Source: an uncultured Collinsella sp. (GTDB lineage: Bacteria; Actinomycetota; Coriobacteriia; Coriobacteriales; Coriobacteriaceae). From it: a stretch of DNA of 28,685 nt. The stretch spans positions 1 through 28,685 of the forward strand of contig CAUAAZ010000029.1 in NCBI GenBank assembly GCA_958427145.1. The letters are read 5' to 3'. The translations under genes were made by a program, and so were the position numbers. Of this stretch, positions 8,987-15,541 are shown in pieces (the stretch's first letter is position 1; each line of letters starts with the position of its first letter). The notes beneath the pieces were generated by a model that saw only the letters and a list, made by a program, of their open reading frames with translations, ran no database searches and was not told the origin of the DNA.

Positions 8987-9094
8987 GGTACGTAAGGCGA
9001 AGGGCCGGCCGCGGTTTACTTTCGAACGACTCTGCAAAGCAGCCGGAGTGAGAAAGCAAACCGCGGCCGGCCCTTCGCCGCCAGGACACGTACC
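8987..9094. repeat. Long composite palindrome, family A copy 1
   Basis: A 28-nt arm (8996-9023) is complementary to 9052-9079 with one mismatch, and outer arms GGTACGT (8987-8993) and ACGTACC (9088-9094) also pair. The 28-base loop holds its own small stem, CTGC-AAA-GCAG (9032-9042). It lies just beyond the stop of the DUF47 gene on the minus strand and upstream of the nitroreductase. There is no T-run next to the stem, so it is not a simple terminator. Arms and loop edge resemble the element at 23068-23196 (shared words GGTTWACTTT, CGGCCGG-like, TCYGCA). Confidence 0.8.
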
Positions 9095-9100
9095 CCCCAA

Positions 9101-9724
9101 TTAACTGTTCTTCATGACAATCGAATCCACAACATCGGCCACATTCTCACAGCAGTCAGCGCAGTACTCCAGGAAGGCGTATACGTCACGCCAGGCGATG
9201 ACCTCGAGCGGGTCCTTGCCGTTAACGTGCAGGTTGCGCATGGCGTTGATGTAGAGCTCGTCGGCCTCGGACTCGATGGTGTTGATCTGGATGACAAGCT
9301 CGCGCAGGGTCTTGGACTTGCGGTAGTTGGGAAGCTCGACCATTAGGTCCTTCATGGCGCGGCAGGCGTCAGTCACTTTGTGAGCGATGACGATGGCGTC
9401 GGGATGGATGCTCTGGATGTTGGTGAAGTAGACGCGCTGCACGACGCCCTCGATGCGGTCGAGCACGGTGTCGAGTGAGCAGCTCATCAGATCCAGATCC
9501 TCGCGCTCGAGCGGGGTGATAAAGGCGGTGAGCAAGGCGTCTTCGAGCTCGTGGTGCTTCTTGTCTGCCGCATGCTCAATCGCATGCATCTTATCGAGCA
9601 TGTCGTGGATCTGCGCGGGGTCAAAGTTCTCAAAAATCTTGGTGAGCAGCTCTGCGGCCTGGACGGCGAGGTCGGCGCAGGCAACGTAGTTATCAAAGTA
9701 GAACGAATCGGGTTTCTTTGCCAT
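9101..9724 (-). CDS. DUF47 family PhoU-like partner of the Pit phosphate permease
   Basis: 207 residues, all-helical, matching the DUF47 (Pit accessory, PhoU-like) family in length and pattern. The family is structurally like PhoU and in several bacteria modulates Pit transport. Recognisable features are the DNYVACADLAVQAAELL first helix, HAADKKHHELEDALLTAFITPLEREDLDLM with its acidic and histidine residues, and the closing DVYAFLEYCADCCENVADVVDSIV helix. It lies 67 bases downstream of the pit gene on the same strand and is probably cotranscribed. GAAAGGACCC upstream of ATG 9724 supports the start. Confidence 0.9.
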   Translation of the reverse strand: MAKKPDSFYFDNYVACADLAVQAAELLTKIFENFDPAQIHDMLDKMHAIEHAADKKHHELEDALLTAFITPLEREDLDLMSCSLDTVLDRIEGVVQRVYFTNIQSIHPDAIVIAHKVTDACRAMKDLMVELPNYRKSKTLRELVIQINTIESEADELYINAMRNLHVNGKDPLEVIAWRDVYAFLEYCADCCENVADVVDSIVMKNS

Positions 9725-9791
9725 GGGTGGGTCCTTTCGAGGCGAAGACGGGTGGGCGAAGTAATGCGGTCCGGATGGACGTTCGGTTTGA

Positions 9792-10841
9792 CTAGAGGAA
9801 CATCATGAACAGCTTGGCCATGACAAAGCTGATGAGTCCGCAGGCGGGGAAGGTGAAGAACCAGGTGAACATCATGTCTTTGACGACGCCGAAGTTGATG
9901 GCTGAGAGGCGCTTGACGGCACCGACGCCCATGATGGCGCAGGTCTTGATGTGTGTGGAGGACACGGGGATGCCGGTAAGGGTGGCAAGCAGCAGGTTTG
10001 CGGCGCCCGCCAGGTCGGCGGAGAAGCCCTGATACTTTTCGAGCTTGACCATGCTCTGGCCGACGGACTTGATGATGCGCTCGCCGCCCACGCTGGTGCC
10101 GATACCCATAGTGGCCGAGCACAGCAGCATAATCCAGATGGGGATGCCTGCATCGCCGACGCTCGTCTGGCCGCTGGCAAAGGCCACGCCTAAAAAGAGC
10201 ACGCCGATGAACTTCTGTCCATCCTGCGCGCCGTGCATAAAGCTCATGGCCGCAGCGCTCGCGATCTGAGCGTATTTAAAGAAGACATTGGCACGTCGCC
10301 TGTTGGCGGCGGCGAAAAGAATCGAGACGAGCTTGCACAGGACCCAGCCCATGACAAAGCCCAGGCCGATGGAGAGCGCCAGGCCGTAGATGACCTTCAT
10401 CCACTCGTGGACGTTGACGCTGCTCGCACCGCCGAGGGCGATGGCGGCACCGGTCAGGCCGGCGATAAGGCTGTGGCTTTGCGAGGTGGGGATGCCAAAA
10501 CGCGACGCTGTGGCGCCGTAGACGACGATGGAGAACAGCGCCGCGCATAGGCAGGCGAGCGCCATGGTGCTGTTTCCGCCAAAGTCGACGATATGTGAGA
10601 TGGTGTTGGCGACGCTCGCGTTAAAGTGCGTCATGATGAGCACGCCGAGGAAGTTGAATGCGGCGCTCATGAGAATGGCGGCGCGGGCGGGCATGCAACG
10701 CGTAGTGACGCAGGTCGCGATGGCGTTGGGCGCGTCGGTCCATCCATTGACGAAGATGGCACCCAACGCGAGGATCACGGTGACGGCAAGGACTGGGTTC
10801 GACACAATTTGGCCGAGGAAGGTTGAGAACGTTACGTCCAT
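9792..10841 (-). CDS. pit: Low-affinity inorganic phosphate permease (PiT/PHO4 family)
   Basis: 349 residues with about ten hydrophobic segments. PiT permeases move metal-phosphate into the cell with a cation. The inverted-repeat signature is seen twice: NGWTDAPNAIATC (about 32-44), the local form of GANDxANxxGT, and the MSFMHGAQDGQKFIGV segment in the second half. The conserved GIPTSQSHSLIAGLTGAA and GIPVSSTHIKT loops are also present. Start is ATG 10841 with only a weak ribosome site (GAGAAAG); a full consensus site with a three-codon frame lies upstream at 10872-10903. The gene directly precedes the DUF47 gene. Confidence 0.92.
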   Translation of the reverse strand: MDVTFSTFLGQIVSNPVLAVTVILALGAIFVNGWTDAPNAIATCVTTRCMPARAAILMSAAFNFLGVLIMTHFNASVANTISHIVDFGGNSTMALACLCAALFSIVVYGATASRFGIPTSQSHSLIAGLTGAAIALGGASSVNVHEWMKVIYGLALSIGLGFVMGWVLCKLVSILFAAANRRRANVFFKYAQIASAAAMSFMHGAQDGQKFIGVLFLGVAFASGQTSVGDAGIPIWIMLLCSATMGIGTSVGGERIIKSVGQSMVKLEKYQGFSADLAGAANLLLATLTGIPVSSTHIKTCAIMGVGAVKRLSAINFGVVKDMMFTWFFTFPACGLISFVMAKLFMMFL

Positions 10842-10871
10842 ATATGGGCTTTCTCGAAGTTTGCAGACACG

Positions 10872-10903
10872 TTACAAAAACATGATAAATCGTATCACCT
10901 CCT
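10872..10903 (-). promoter_or_regulatory. Consensus Shine-Dalgarno followed by a three-codon upstream frame in the pit leader
   Basis: On the minus strand AGGAGGTGAT (10903-10894) is a full match to the 16S anti-SD. ATG at 10883 follows after 10 bases, and the frame reads ATG-TTT-TTG-TAA, ending at 10872. This frame is the same as that of pit, which restarts at 10841. TGATA and TATCA flank a 5-base centre inside the same stretch (10896-10882 region), so a protein-binding operator is an alternative reading. Confidence 0.4.
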
Positions 10904-10972
10904 GTGGGTTTCTTTACCGAGTTCTGATGGGAGAAGTGAACTTTTTGGCACTAAAATTGAATATTAGCCCTG

Positions 10973-11001
10973 TTGACCGCGGGTGTTCTTTTTGCTAACA
11001 C
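10973..11001 (+). promoter_or_regulatory. Candidate promoter for the 11092 gene
   Basis: TTGACC (10973-10978), a 17-base spacer and TAACAC (10996-11001). The -35 is good and the -10 weak. It would give a leader of about 85 bases. Confidence 0.35.
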
Positions 11002-11091
11002 GCCATGCGGACACGTGCGATTACTGCGACACTCCAAAACCACAGTCTGTTCGCTTTACAACATGCAAACATGCGTTCGATAATAGGAGGC

Positions 11092-11430
11092 ATGGAATAT
11101 CGACAGACAGATGGCAAAACTCGGCGCGTGCACAAGCAGTATGTGGACGTCGTGGCTCGCATCCTCGCGGGCGGGCAGGTTGTGCCGGTCACCGTCTGCT
11201 GGGTCGACGGTCGTTGCTTTACGATTGACGAGATTGTCTCGACCACTGGGTTTGGCCTGACAGTTCACGGCATTCGTACGGCAACCTATAAGGTGCGTTT
11301 TGGCGGGCACGCGACCGAGTTGTATTTGGAGGACCAGACGCGCGAACGACCAGATGGCTCGCAGGCGCACGTGATGCGTTGGTGGGTCTGGGCCTTTGAT
11401 CGTACGCTCGAGGGCGAGCGCCGTAGGTAA
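11092..11430 (+). CDS. Hypothetical small soluble protein
   Basis: 112 residues from ATG 11092; no family recognised with confidence. It has no signal peptide or membrane span. The sequence alternates short hydrophobic and polar stretches (QYVDVVARILAGG, VVPVTVCWVDGRCFTIDEIV, TATYKVRFGGHATELYLED), suggesting a small beta-rich fold, and ends in an Arg-rich tail. AGGAGG at 11085-11090 lies only one base from ATG 11092, which is unusually tight; ATG 11071 is an in-frame alternative without a ribosome site. It stands alone between divergent pit and the BI-1 gene, and could share a transcript with the latter. Confidence 0.65.
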   Translation: MEYRQTDGKTRRVHKQYVDVVARILAGGQVVPVTVCWVDGRCFTIDEIVSTTGFGLTVHGIRTATYKVRFGGHATELYLEDQTRERPDGSQAHVMRWWVWAFDRTLEGERRR

Positions 11431-11448
11431 GGACGTACGGCATTCGGG

Positions 11449-11454
11449 TACAAT
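11449..11454 (+). promoter_or_regulatory. Candidate -10 box ahead of the BI-1 gene
   Basis: TACAAT, 61 bases before the start codon, with no convincing -35. A dyad TGACA-(7)-TGTCA (11454-11470) overlaps it and could be an operator. Confidence 0.3.
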
Positions 11455-11514
11455 GACAGGAATCTTGTCACCTGCTGTGCCGTTATTTGTGGCGCTTTTT
11501 GAAAGGACGAACCT

Positions 11515-12210
11515 ATGAACGATATCCAGGGCTATCAGAACGGCCCCGTCGAGAGCGGCGCAAGCCGCGCCAAGGAGATGTCGCCGCGCGCGTACAATCT
11601 CGCCATGTCTGCCCTCATCTTCTTGGGCTTTTGCGCCATGGGCGCCGGCGCCTACTTTACGAGCACCATGTCGTTTGCGCGCATGATGATGAGCGGCGCC
11701 GCCTTGCCGCTAGTCTTTGGCTCGTTTATTTTAACCATCGTCGGCATGGTCATGATGTCGGCCGCCGCCAGCAAGCAGTCCGTGGGCCTGTCCCTTGTGG
11801 GCTACGTAATCTTTGCGAGTACCTTTGGCCTGACCGCGTCGTTTGGCCTTGCCAACTACGACCTGCCCACCATCAACACTGCCTTTATCGCCACGGCCGC
11901 CATCACCTTTGTCTTTGGCGCCTTGGGCGTGACGTTCCCCAAGTTTTTCCAGCGCGTATATGGCATCGGTTTTGGCATTCTGCTCGCCACTATTCTGGTT
12001 GAGATCGTGCTGATGTTCATGGGCGTCTCGCAGACCATCACCGATCTGATCGTGATCGTGGTGTTCGCCGGCTTTATTGGCTACGACACCTATGTTGCCG
12101 CGACGGTGCCGCCTACGCTGCCCAACGCCGTGCTCATGGCCTCTAACCTGTTCGTGGATATTATCAACGTGTTCCTGCGCATTTTGAACATCCTCGGCCG
12201 TCGCGATTAA
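11515..12210 (+). CDS. Bax inhibitor-1 (BI-1/YbhL/YccA) family membrane protein
   Basis: 231 residues with about seven hydrophobic segments after a polar N-terminus of some 30 residues. Bacterial BI-1 proteins are pH-sensitive calcium-leak channels or protease-modulating membrane proteins; the exact role here cannot be told. Family features are GYVIFASTFGLTAS in the middle, VVFAGFIGYDTYVA in the sixth span and the highly characteristic C-terminus NLFVDIINVFLRILNILGRRD with its terminal charged residues. GAAAGGACG lies before ATG 11515. A terminator follows at 12260, so it is probably transcribed alone or with the small gene upstream. Confidence 0.88.
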   Translation: MNDIQGYQNGPVESGASRAKEMSPRAYNLAMSALIFLGFCAMGAGAYFTSTMSFARMMMSGAALPLVFGSFILTIVGMVMMSAAASKQSVGLSLVGYVIFASTFGLTASFGLANYDLPTINTAFIATAAITFVFGALGVTFPKFFQRVYGIGFGILLATILVEIVLMFMGVSQTITDLIVIVVFAGFIGYDTYVAATVPPTLPNAVLMASNLFVDIINVFLRILNILGRRD

Positions 12211-12259
12211 AGCGCGGCATTGCGACGCTTCCTGCCGGACACGGTAAAACGATGCGAAA

Positions 12260-12285
12260 GGCGGTCCTTCGGGGCCGTCTTTTTT
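12260..12285 (+). terminator. Terminator after the BI-1 gene
   Basis: An 8-bp stem with two G-U pairs (GGCGGTCC 12260-12267 with GGGCCGTC 12272-12279), a TTCG tetraloop and six T residues (12280-12285). Confidence 0.85.
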
Positions 12286-12350
12286 GTACGCGGCGGGGTA
12301 TCATGGATGGGAAAAGCCGATAGCGGCAGCGACAGGAAAGGTGACCACGT

Positions 12351-13463
12351 ATGGCAGACGTCGACAACAGGAACCGTAACCGCAGGTCCAACCGAGCGGG
12401 TCAGCCCAATCCCAAGCGCGAGGCCCGTGCCAAGGCCGCCGAGCGTCACGTGGCAACTGTGTCCGAAGCGTGCGCCAAGGATATCGAGCGTTCGCTTGCC
12501 GGCGTGTGCGAGTTCGATGGTATGCCTGCCGGTTTTGTCGCGGCGATGAAGGCCAAGGCCCAGGTGGCTGCTGCTGCCGAGGAGCAGGTTGCCGAGGAGC
12601 CCGAGGCCGCCGAGGTCGAGGCTGCAGTCGATACCGAGGTGGCGCCCGAGCCCGTCGAGGAGGCCGCCGAAGCCGAGTCCGAGCCCGCCGAGGAGCCCGC
12701 TCCGGTCCTGCCCGAGGTCACCGTGCTCGACGCCTCTGCCACGCAGGCCATTCTGGATAACGGCCGAGGCTACGCGCAATTCTGCGACATGGCCGTGCTC
12801 GCCTTTGCCTCGTTCACCAACCCGGGCGGCGGCTACATCCAGGGCTATCTGGGTCAGGAGGCCACGCTCTGTGCCGATTCGTACCTGTACAACGTGCTCG
12901 ATAAACAGCGCAAATGGTACGGCGAGAACCGTCGCCGCAACATCAACTGCGAGCTTTACCGCAACCGTGCGCTGGTGGTGCCTGCGGTGCGCTTCGACCG
13001 CAACCACGTGCATGCGTATGCCGACGTGATCGTGGCCGCCGCGCCCAACGCCAAGCGCGCTCGCCAGGAGTATCGTGTGGGTGACGATGCCCTGCTGGAC
13101 GCCCTGCGCGATCGCATCCGCTTTGTGCTTGCCATCTGCGACGAGCTGGGTCGCGAGAAGCTCGTGCTGGGCGCTTGGGGCTGCGACAACAACGGCTTTG
13201 ACGCCGAGGCCGTGGCCGAGCTCTTCCGCAAGGAGCTCGCATCGGGCGACTTTAAGGTCAAGCAGGTCTTTTTTGCCGTGCCCTCTACGCGCTGGAACGA
13301 AGATTTTGCCAAGTTCGAGCATGTGCTGGCAAACTTCCCCGAGCGCAACGAGGAGTCCTATGCCCAGGTTGCCGCTCGCGCTGCGGCTGCCCGCGCCGCC
13401 GAGCAGGCCCAGGCTGCCGCCGAGGACGATGAAGACGATGACGATTGGCGCAAGTACCTGTAA
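12351..13463 (+). CDS. Microbial-type PARG/macrodomain protein (TIGR02452-like) with altered QEE motif
   Basis: 370 residues. Residues 1-35 are basic, 75-120 form a Glu/Ala/Pro low-complexity linker, and the macrodomain core lies at about 122-345. The core has AFASFTNPGGGYIQGYLGQE (151-170), the ADP-ribose loop of microbial poly(ADP-ribose) glycohydrolases, and a C-terminal LGAWGCDNNGFDAEAVAELF segment typical of TIGR02452. The family's GGG-x(6-8)-QEE motif reads GGG-x7-QEA here (Q169, E170, A171); the second Glu, catalytic in characterised bacterial PARGs, is absent. It may be a binder rather than a hydrolase, or use E170. A helical Ala-rich acidic tail ends the protein. It is monocistronic, between terminators at 12260 and 13491. 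Confidence 0.82.
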   Translation: MADVDNRNRNRRSNRAGQPNPKREARAKAAERHVATVSEACAKDIERSLAGVCEFDGMPAGFVAAMKAKAQVAAAAEEQVAEEPEAAEVEAAVDTEVAPEPVEEAAEAESEPAEEPAPVLPEVTVLDASATQAILDNGRGYAQFCDMAVLAFASFTNPGGGYIQGYLGQEATLCADSYLYNVLDKQRKWYGENRRRNINCELYRNRALVVPAVRFDRNHVHAYADVIVAAAPNAKRARQEYRVGDDALLDALRDRIRFVLAICDELGREKLVLGAWGCDNNGFDAEAVAELFRKELASGDFKVKQVFFAVPSTRWNEDFAKFEHVLANFPERNEESYAQVAARAAAARAAEQAQAAAEDDEDDDDWRKYL

Positions 13464-13490
13464 TCGGTATGTGCTGACAGATAGGTCGAT

Positions 13491-13522
13491 TCGGCGGGAG
13501 AGACTGCTCCCGCCGACTTTTT
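13491..13522 (+). terminator. Terminator after the PARG-like gene
   Basis: A perfect 10-bp stem (TCGGCGGGAG 13491-13500 with CTCCCGCCGA 13507-13516), a 6-base loop and CTTTTT. Confidence 0.92.
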
Positions 13523-13541
13523 ACTAGAGGAAGGGCTTACG

Positions 13542-14201
13542 ATGAAAAACGTTCTGTGCTTTGGCGACAGCAATACCTACGGCTATGATCCGGCGGGCAT
13601 GCGCGACGGCACCGCGGTACGCTATGCGCACGATGTGCGCTGGTGCGGCGTGGCCCAGCGCGACCTGGGCGAGGGCTGGCACGTGATTGAGGAAGGCCTC
13701 AACGGCCGCACGACGGTGCGTGACGACATGTGCCATCTGGACACTAATCTCAACGGCATCCGCGCGTTGCCGATGCTGCTCGAGGCTCATAAGCCGCTGG
13801 ATGCGATCGTGATTATGCTGGGCACCAACGACTGCAAGACGGTCTTTAGCGTGGGGGCTGCCGATATCGCTGACGGTGCCATGGCGCTGATTCGCACCGT
13901 CCGCGCGTTTCCCTGGACCGAAGCCGCGCCCTGCCCGCGTATTCTGCTGATGGCGCCTATCAAGATTAAACCGCAGATCGCCGATGTGTACATGACCGAC
14001 TTTGACGAGCGCTCCGTCGAGGCCTCGGAGCATTTTGCCGAATACTATGCGTATGCTGCTAAACAGTTTGGCTGCGACTTTTTGAATGCCGCCGAGTTTG
14101 CCGAGCCGGGCGATATCGATTATCTGCACATGATGCCCGAAAGCCACGAGAGCCTGGGCCACGCCGTGGCAACCAAGCTCCAAGAGATGCTCGGAGAATA
14201 G
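13542..14201 (+). CDS. SGNH/GDSL hydrolase (arylesterase-like)
   Basis: 219 residues, a complete SGNH-fold esterase without a signal peptide, so cytoplasmic. The four blocks are visible: block I FGDSNTYGY with nucleophile S10, block II glycine in EGLNGRTT, block III GTND (94-97) and block V D193-x-x-H196 in DIDYLHMM. The pattern resembles the multifunctional acyltransferase/arylesterase subgroup. The substrate cannot be predicted. AGAGGAAGGG lies upstream of ATG 13542. It is followed by the alternating-repeat block and faces thiD tail to tail. Confidence 0.88.
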   Translation: MKNVLCFGDSNTYGYDPAGMRDGTAVRYAHDVRWCGVAQRDLGEGWHVIEEGLNGRTTVRDDMCHLDTNLNGIRALPMLLEAHKPLDAIVIMLGTNDCKTVFSVGAADIADGAMALIRTVRAFPWTEAAPCPRILLMAPIKIKPQIADVYMTDFDERSVEASEHFAEYYAYAAKQFGCDFLNAAEFAEPGDIDYLHMMPESHESLGHAVATKLQEMLGE

Positions 14202-14256
14202 CGCGACCCAAAGCGGTACAGAAGTTCCCCTTGCGGCGGCTTGTTTCGTTAGTTTG

Positions 14257-14473
14257 TCTTGATCTGTAACAGTTATAAGGCTGAAAACGGGCTAGATGTT
14301 ACAGACTAAGATTATTTAGGTCGATATCGGTCGTTTGTCTCGATCTGTAACATCTAGGGTCGATTTTGCCGAGTTACTGTTACACATCGAGATTATCTTC
14401 TCAGTGGAATTTGGATGTCTCGATTTGTAACAGGTGGGCCGAAAAATGGATTCTAACTGTTACAGATCGAGAT
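14257..14473. repeat. Six alternating 16-nt repeats at about 40-bp spacing, foldable as a three-way junction
   Basis: Versions of GTCTCGATCTGTAACA occur on the plus strand at 14256, 14337 and 14417, and as reverse complements at 14297, 14378 and 14458, so starts are 39-41 bases apart and orientation strictly alternates. Flanks extend specific pairings: 14257-14275 pairs with 14454-14472 (18 of 19, the exception G-U), 14292-14305 with 14344-14357 (14 of 14) and 14377-14392 with 14418-14433 (15 of 16). These three helices are compatible and form a three-way junction. The block lies between convergent genes, so it is unlikely to be a promoter operator for either. No open frame of note covers it. 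The rest of the 14202-14533 gap holds only the terminator at 14483. Confidence 0.85.
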
Positions 14474-14482
14474 GTTTGTGGG

Positions 14483-14523
14483 AACCACCGCAAAGGTGCC
14501 TGTCCCCTTTGCGGTGGTTTTGG
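14483..14523 (+). terminator. Strong hairpin terminator after the repeat block
   Basis: A perfect 14-bp stem (AACCACCGCAAAGG 14483-14496 with CCTTTGCGGTGGTT 14506-14519), a 9-base loop and TTTT on the plus strand. It could end the SGNH hydrolase transcript or an RNA from the repeat block; on the minus strand there is no T-run, so it is a weaker fit for thiD. The loop region, GGTGCCTGTCCCC, looks like a word I associate with dispersed repeats in Gram-positives (recollection only). Confidence 0.8.
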
Positions 14524-14533
14524 GCTGCGAATC

Positions 14534-15364
14534 TTAATACTGCCACATATGGTTAACGGGGCCGGAGCCTTTGCCCATGTCAAAGCCGGCGGCGAGAGCG
14601 CCCGTTAGGTAGGCCTTGCCGGCGTTGACGGCATCGGCAAGATCCATACCCTGGGCCAGCGCGCAGGCGATGGCTGACGAGAGCGTGCAGCCGGTGCCGT
14701 GCGTGTTGTCGGTCTCGATACGCTTGTGGCGGAACCACGTGGTGAGCGGATCGCCCAGATGGTTGCCCTCGTCATCGAGCGGCGCGGGCTCTGCTAGCAC
14801 ATCGTTGGCCTCGTTGACAAAATGCCCGCCCTTAACGAGGGACGCGCAGCCAAAGCGGCGGGTGAGGAGCATGGCGGCATTTTGTTGCGTGCGCTCGGAA
14901 TCGACCTCGTAATCGAGCAGCGCCATGGCCTCGGGAATATTGGGCGTGATGACGGTCGCCAGTGGGAACAGGCGGCGTGTAAGCGCTTCGGCGGCGTCCT
15001 CTGCGATCAGGCGAGCGCCCGAGGTGGCGACCATGACGGGGTCGACGACGATATTTTGTGCGTCCCAGGCGCTCAAGCGGTCGGCGATAACCTCGATAAT
15101 CTCGACAGAGGAAACCATGCCGATCTTGACGGCACTGGGGCGGATATCGTCAAAAACGGCATCGATTTGCGCCGCGACAATATCCGGGGAGATGTTTTGC
15201 ACAACGGTGACACCGAGCGTGTTTTGTGCGGTTATGGCCGTGATGGCCGTCTCGGCATACAGGCGGTGCGCCGTGATGGTCTTGATGTCGGCCTGAATGC
15301 CGGCACCACCGCTGGAATCTGATCCTGCGATGGATAGAACGGCGGGTACCTTACTGCGATCCAT
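14534..15364 (-). CDS. thiD: Hydroxymethylpyrimidine/phosphomethylpyrimidine kinase ThiD
   Basis: 276 residues. It phosphorylates HMP and HMP-phosphate to HMP-PP for thiamine synthesis in the cytoplasm. Ribokinase-fold features are SIAGSDSSGGAGIQADIK (11-28), which binds substrate, DPVMVATSG (108-116), the TPNIPEA stretch, KGGH (178-181) and the anion-hole motif GTGC (223-226) with Cys226. Length is normal for the family. AAGGGAGCG precedes ATG 15364. It lies 177 bases downstream of thiC on the same strand; no second TPP riboswitch is seen in that gap. Confidence 0.95.
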   Translation of the reverse strand: MDRSKVPAVLSIAGSDSSGGAGIQADIKTITAHRLYAETAITAITAQNTLGVTVVQNISPDIVAAQIDAVFDDIRPSAVKIGMVSSVEIIEVIADRLSAWDAQNIVVDPVMVATSGARLIAEDAAEALTRRLFPLATVITPNIPEAMALLDYEVDSERTQQNAAMLLTRRFGCASLVKGGHFVNEANDVLAEPAPLDDEGNHLGDPLTTWFRHKRIETDNTHGTGCTLSSAIACALAQGMDLADAVNAGKAYLTGALAAGFDMGKGSGPVNHMWQY

Positions 15365-15409
15365 GTTCGCTCCCTTGTTCGGTCGGATTCAAATGGGTCT
15401 TCTGCCTGC

Positions 15410-15415
15410 ATTATA
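15410..15415 (-). promoter_or_regulatory. Candidate -10 box for thiD
   Basis: TATAAT on the minus strand, 46 bases before the thiD start, without a strong -35. A consensus -35 hexamer TTGACA (15497-15492, minus) further upstream is not at a matching distance. A GCCCGGG/CCCGGGC dyad (15421-15427 with 15444-15450) lies between them. Confidence 0.35.
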
Positions 15416-15541
15416 AAGTTGCCCGGGCCAGCTGTATGCCGATCCCGGGCGGGCGGTGCAATCTTTACGTAAATGTAAGAAAATGTTCACATGTCAACAA
15501 TTGACGAACACCTTGTGGCCGTTTGTGTCTCCGGTGACGAG

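Noticed and set aside
8987..9094. Simple rho-independent terminator of the DUF47 gene
   Set aside because: No T-run follows the stem on the minus strand and the stem is far longer than usual; treated as a repeat element instead.
14257..14473. CRISPR array
   Set aside because: Spacing is regular, but repeats are only 16 nt, imperfect and alternate in orientation, intervening segments are 23-25 nt, and no cas gene is present.
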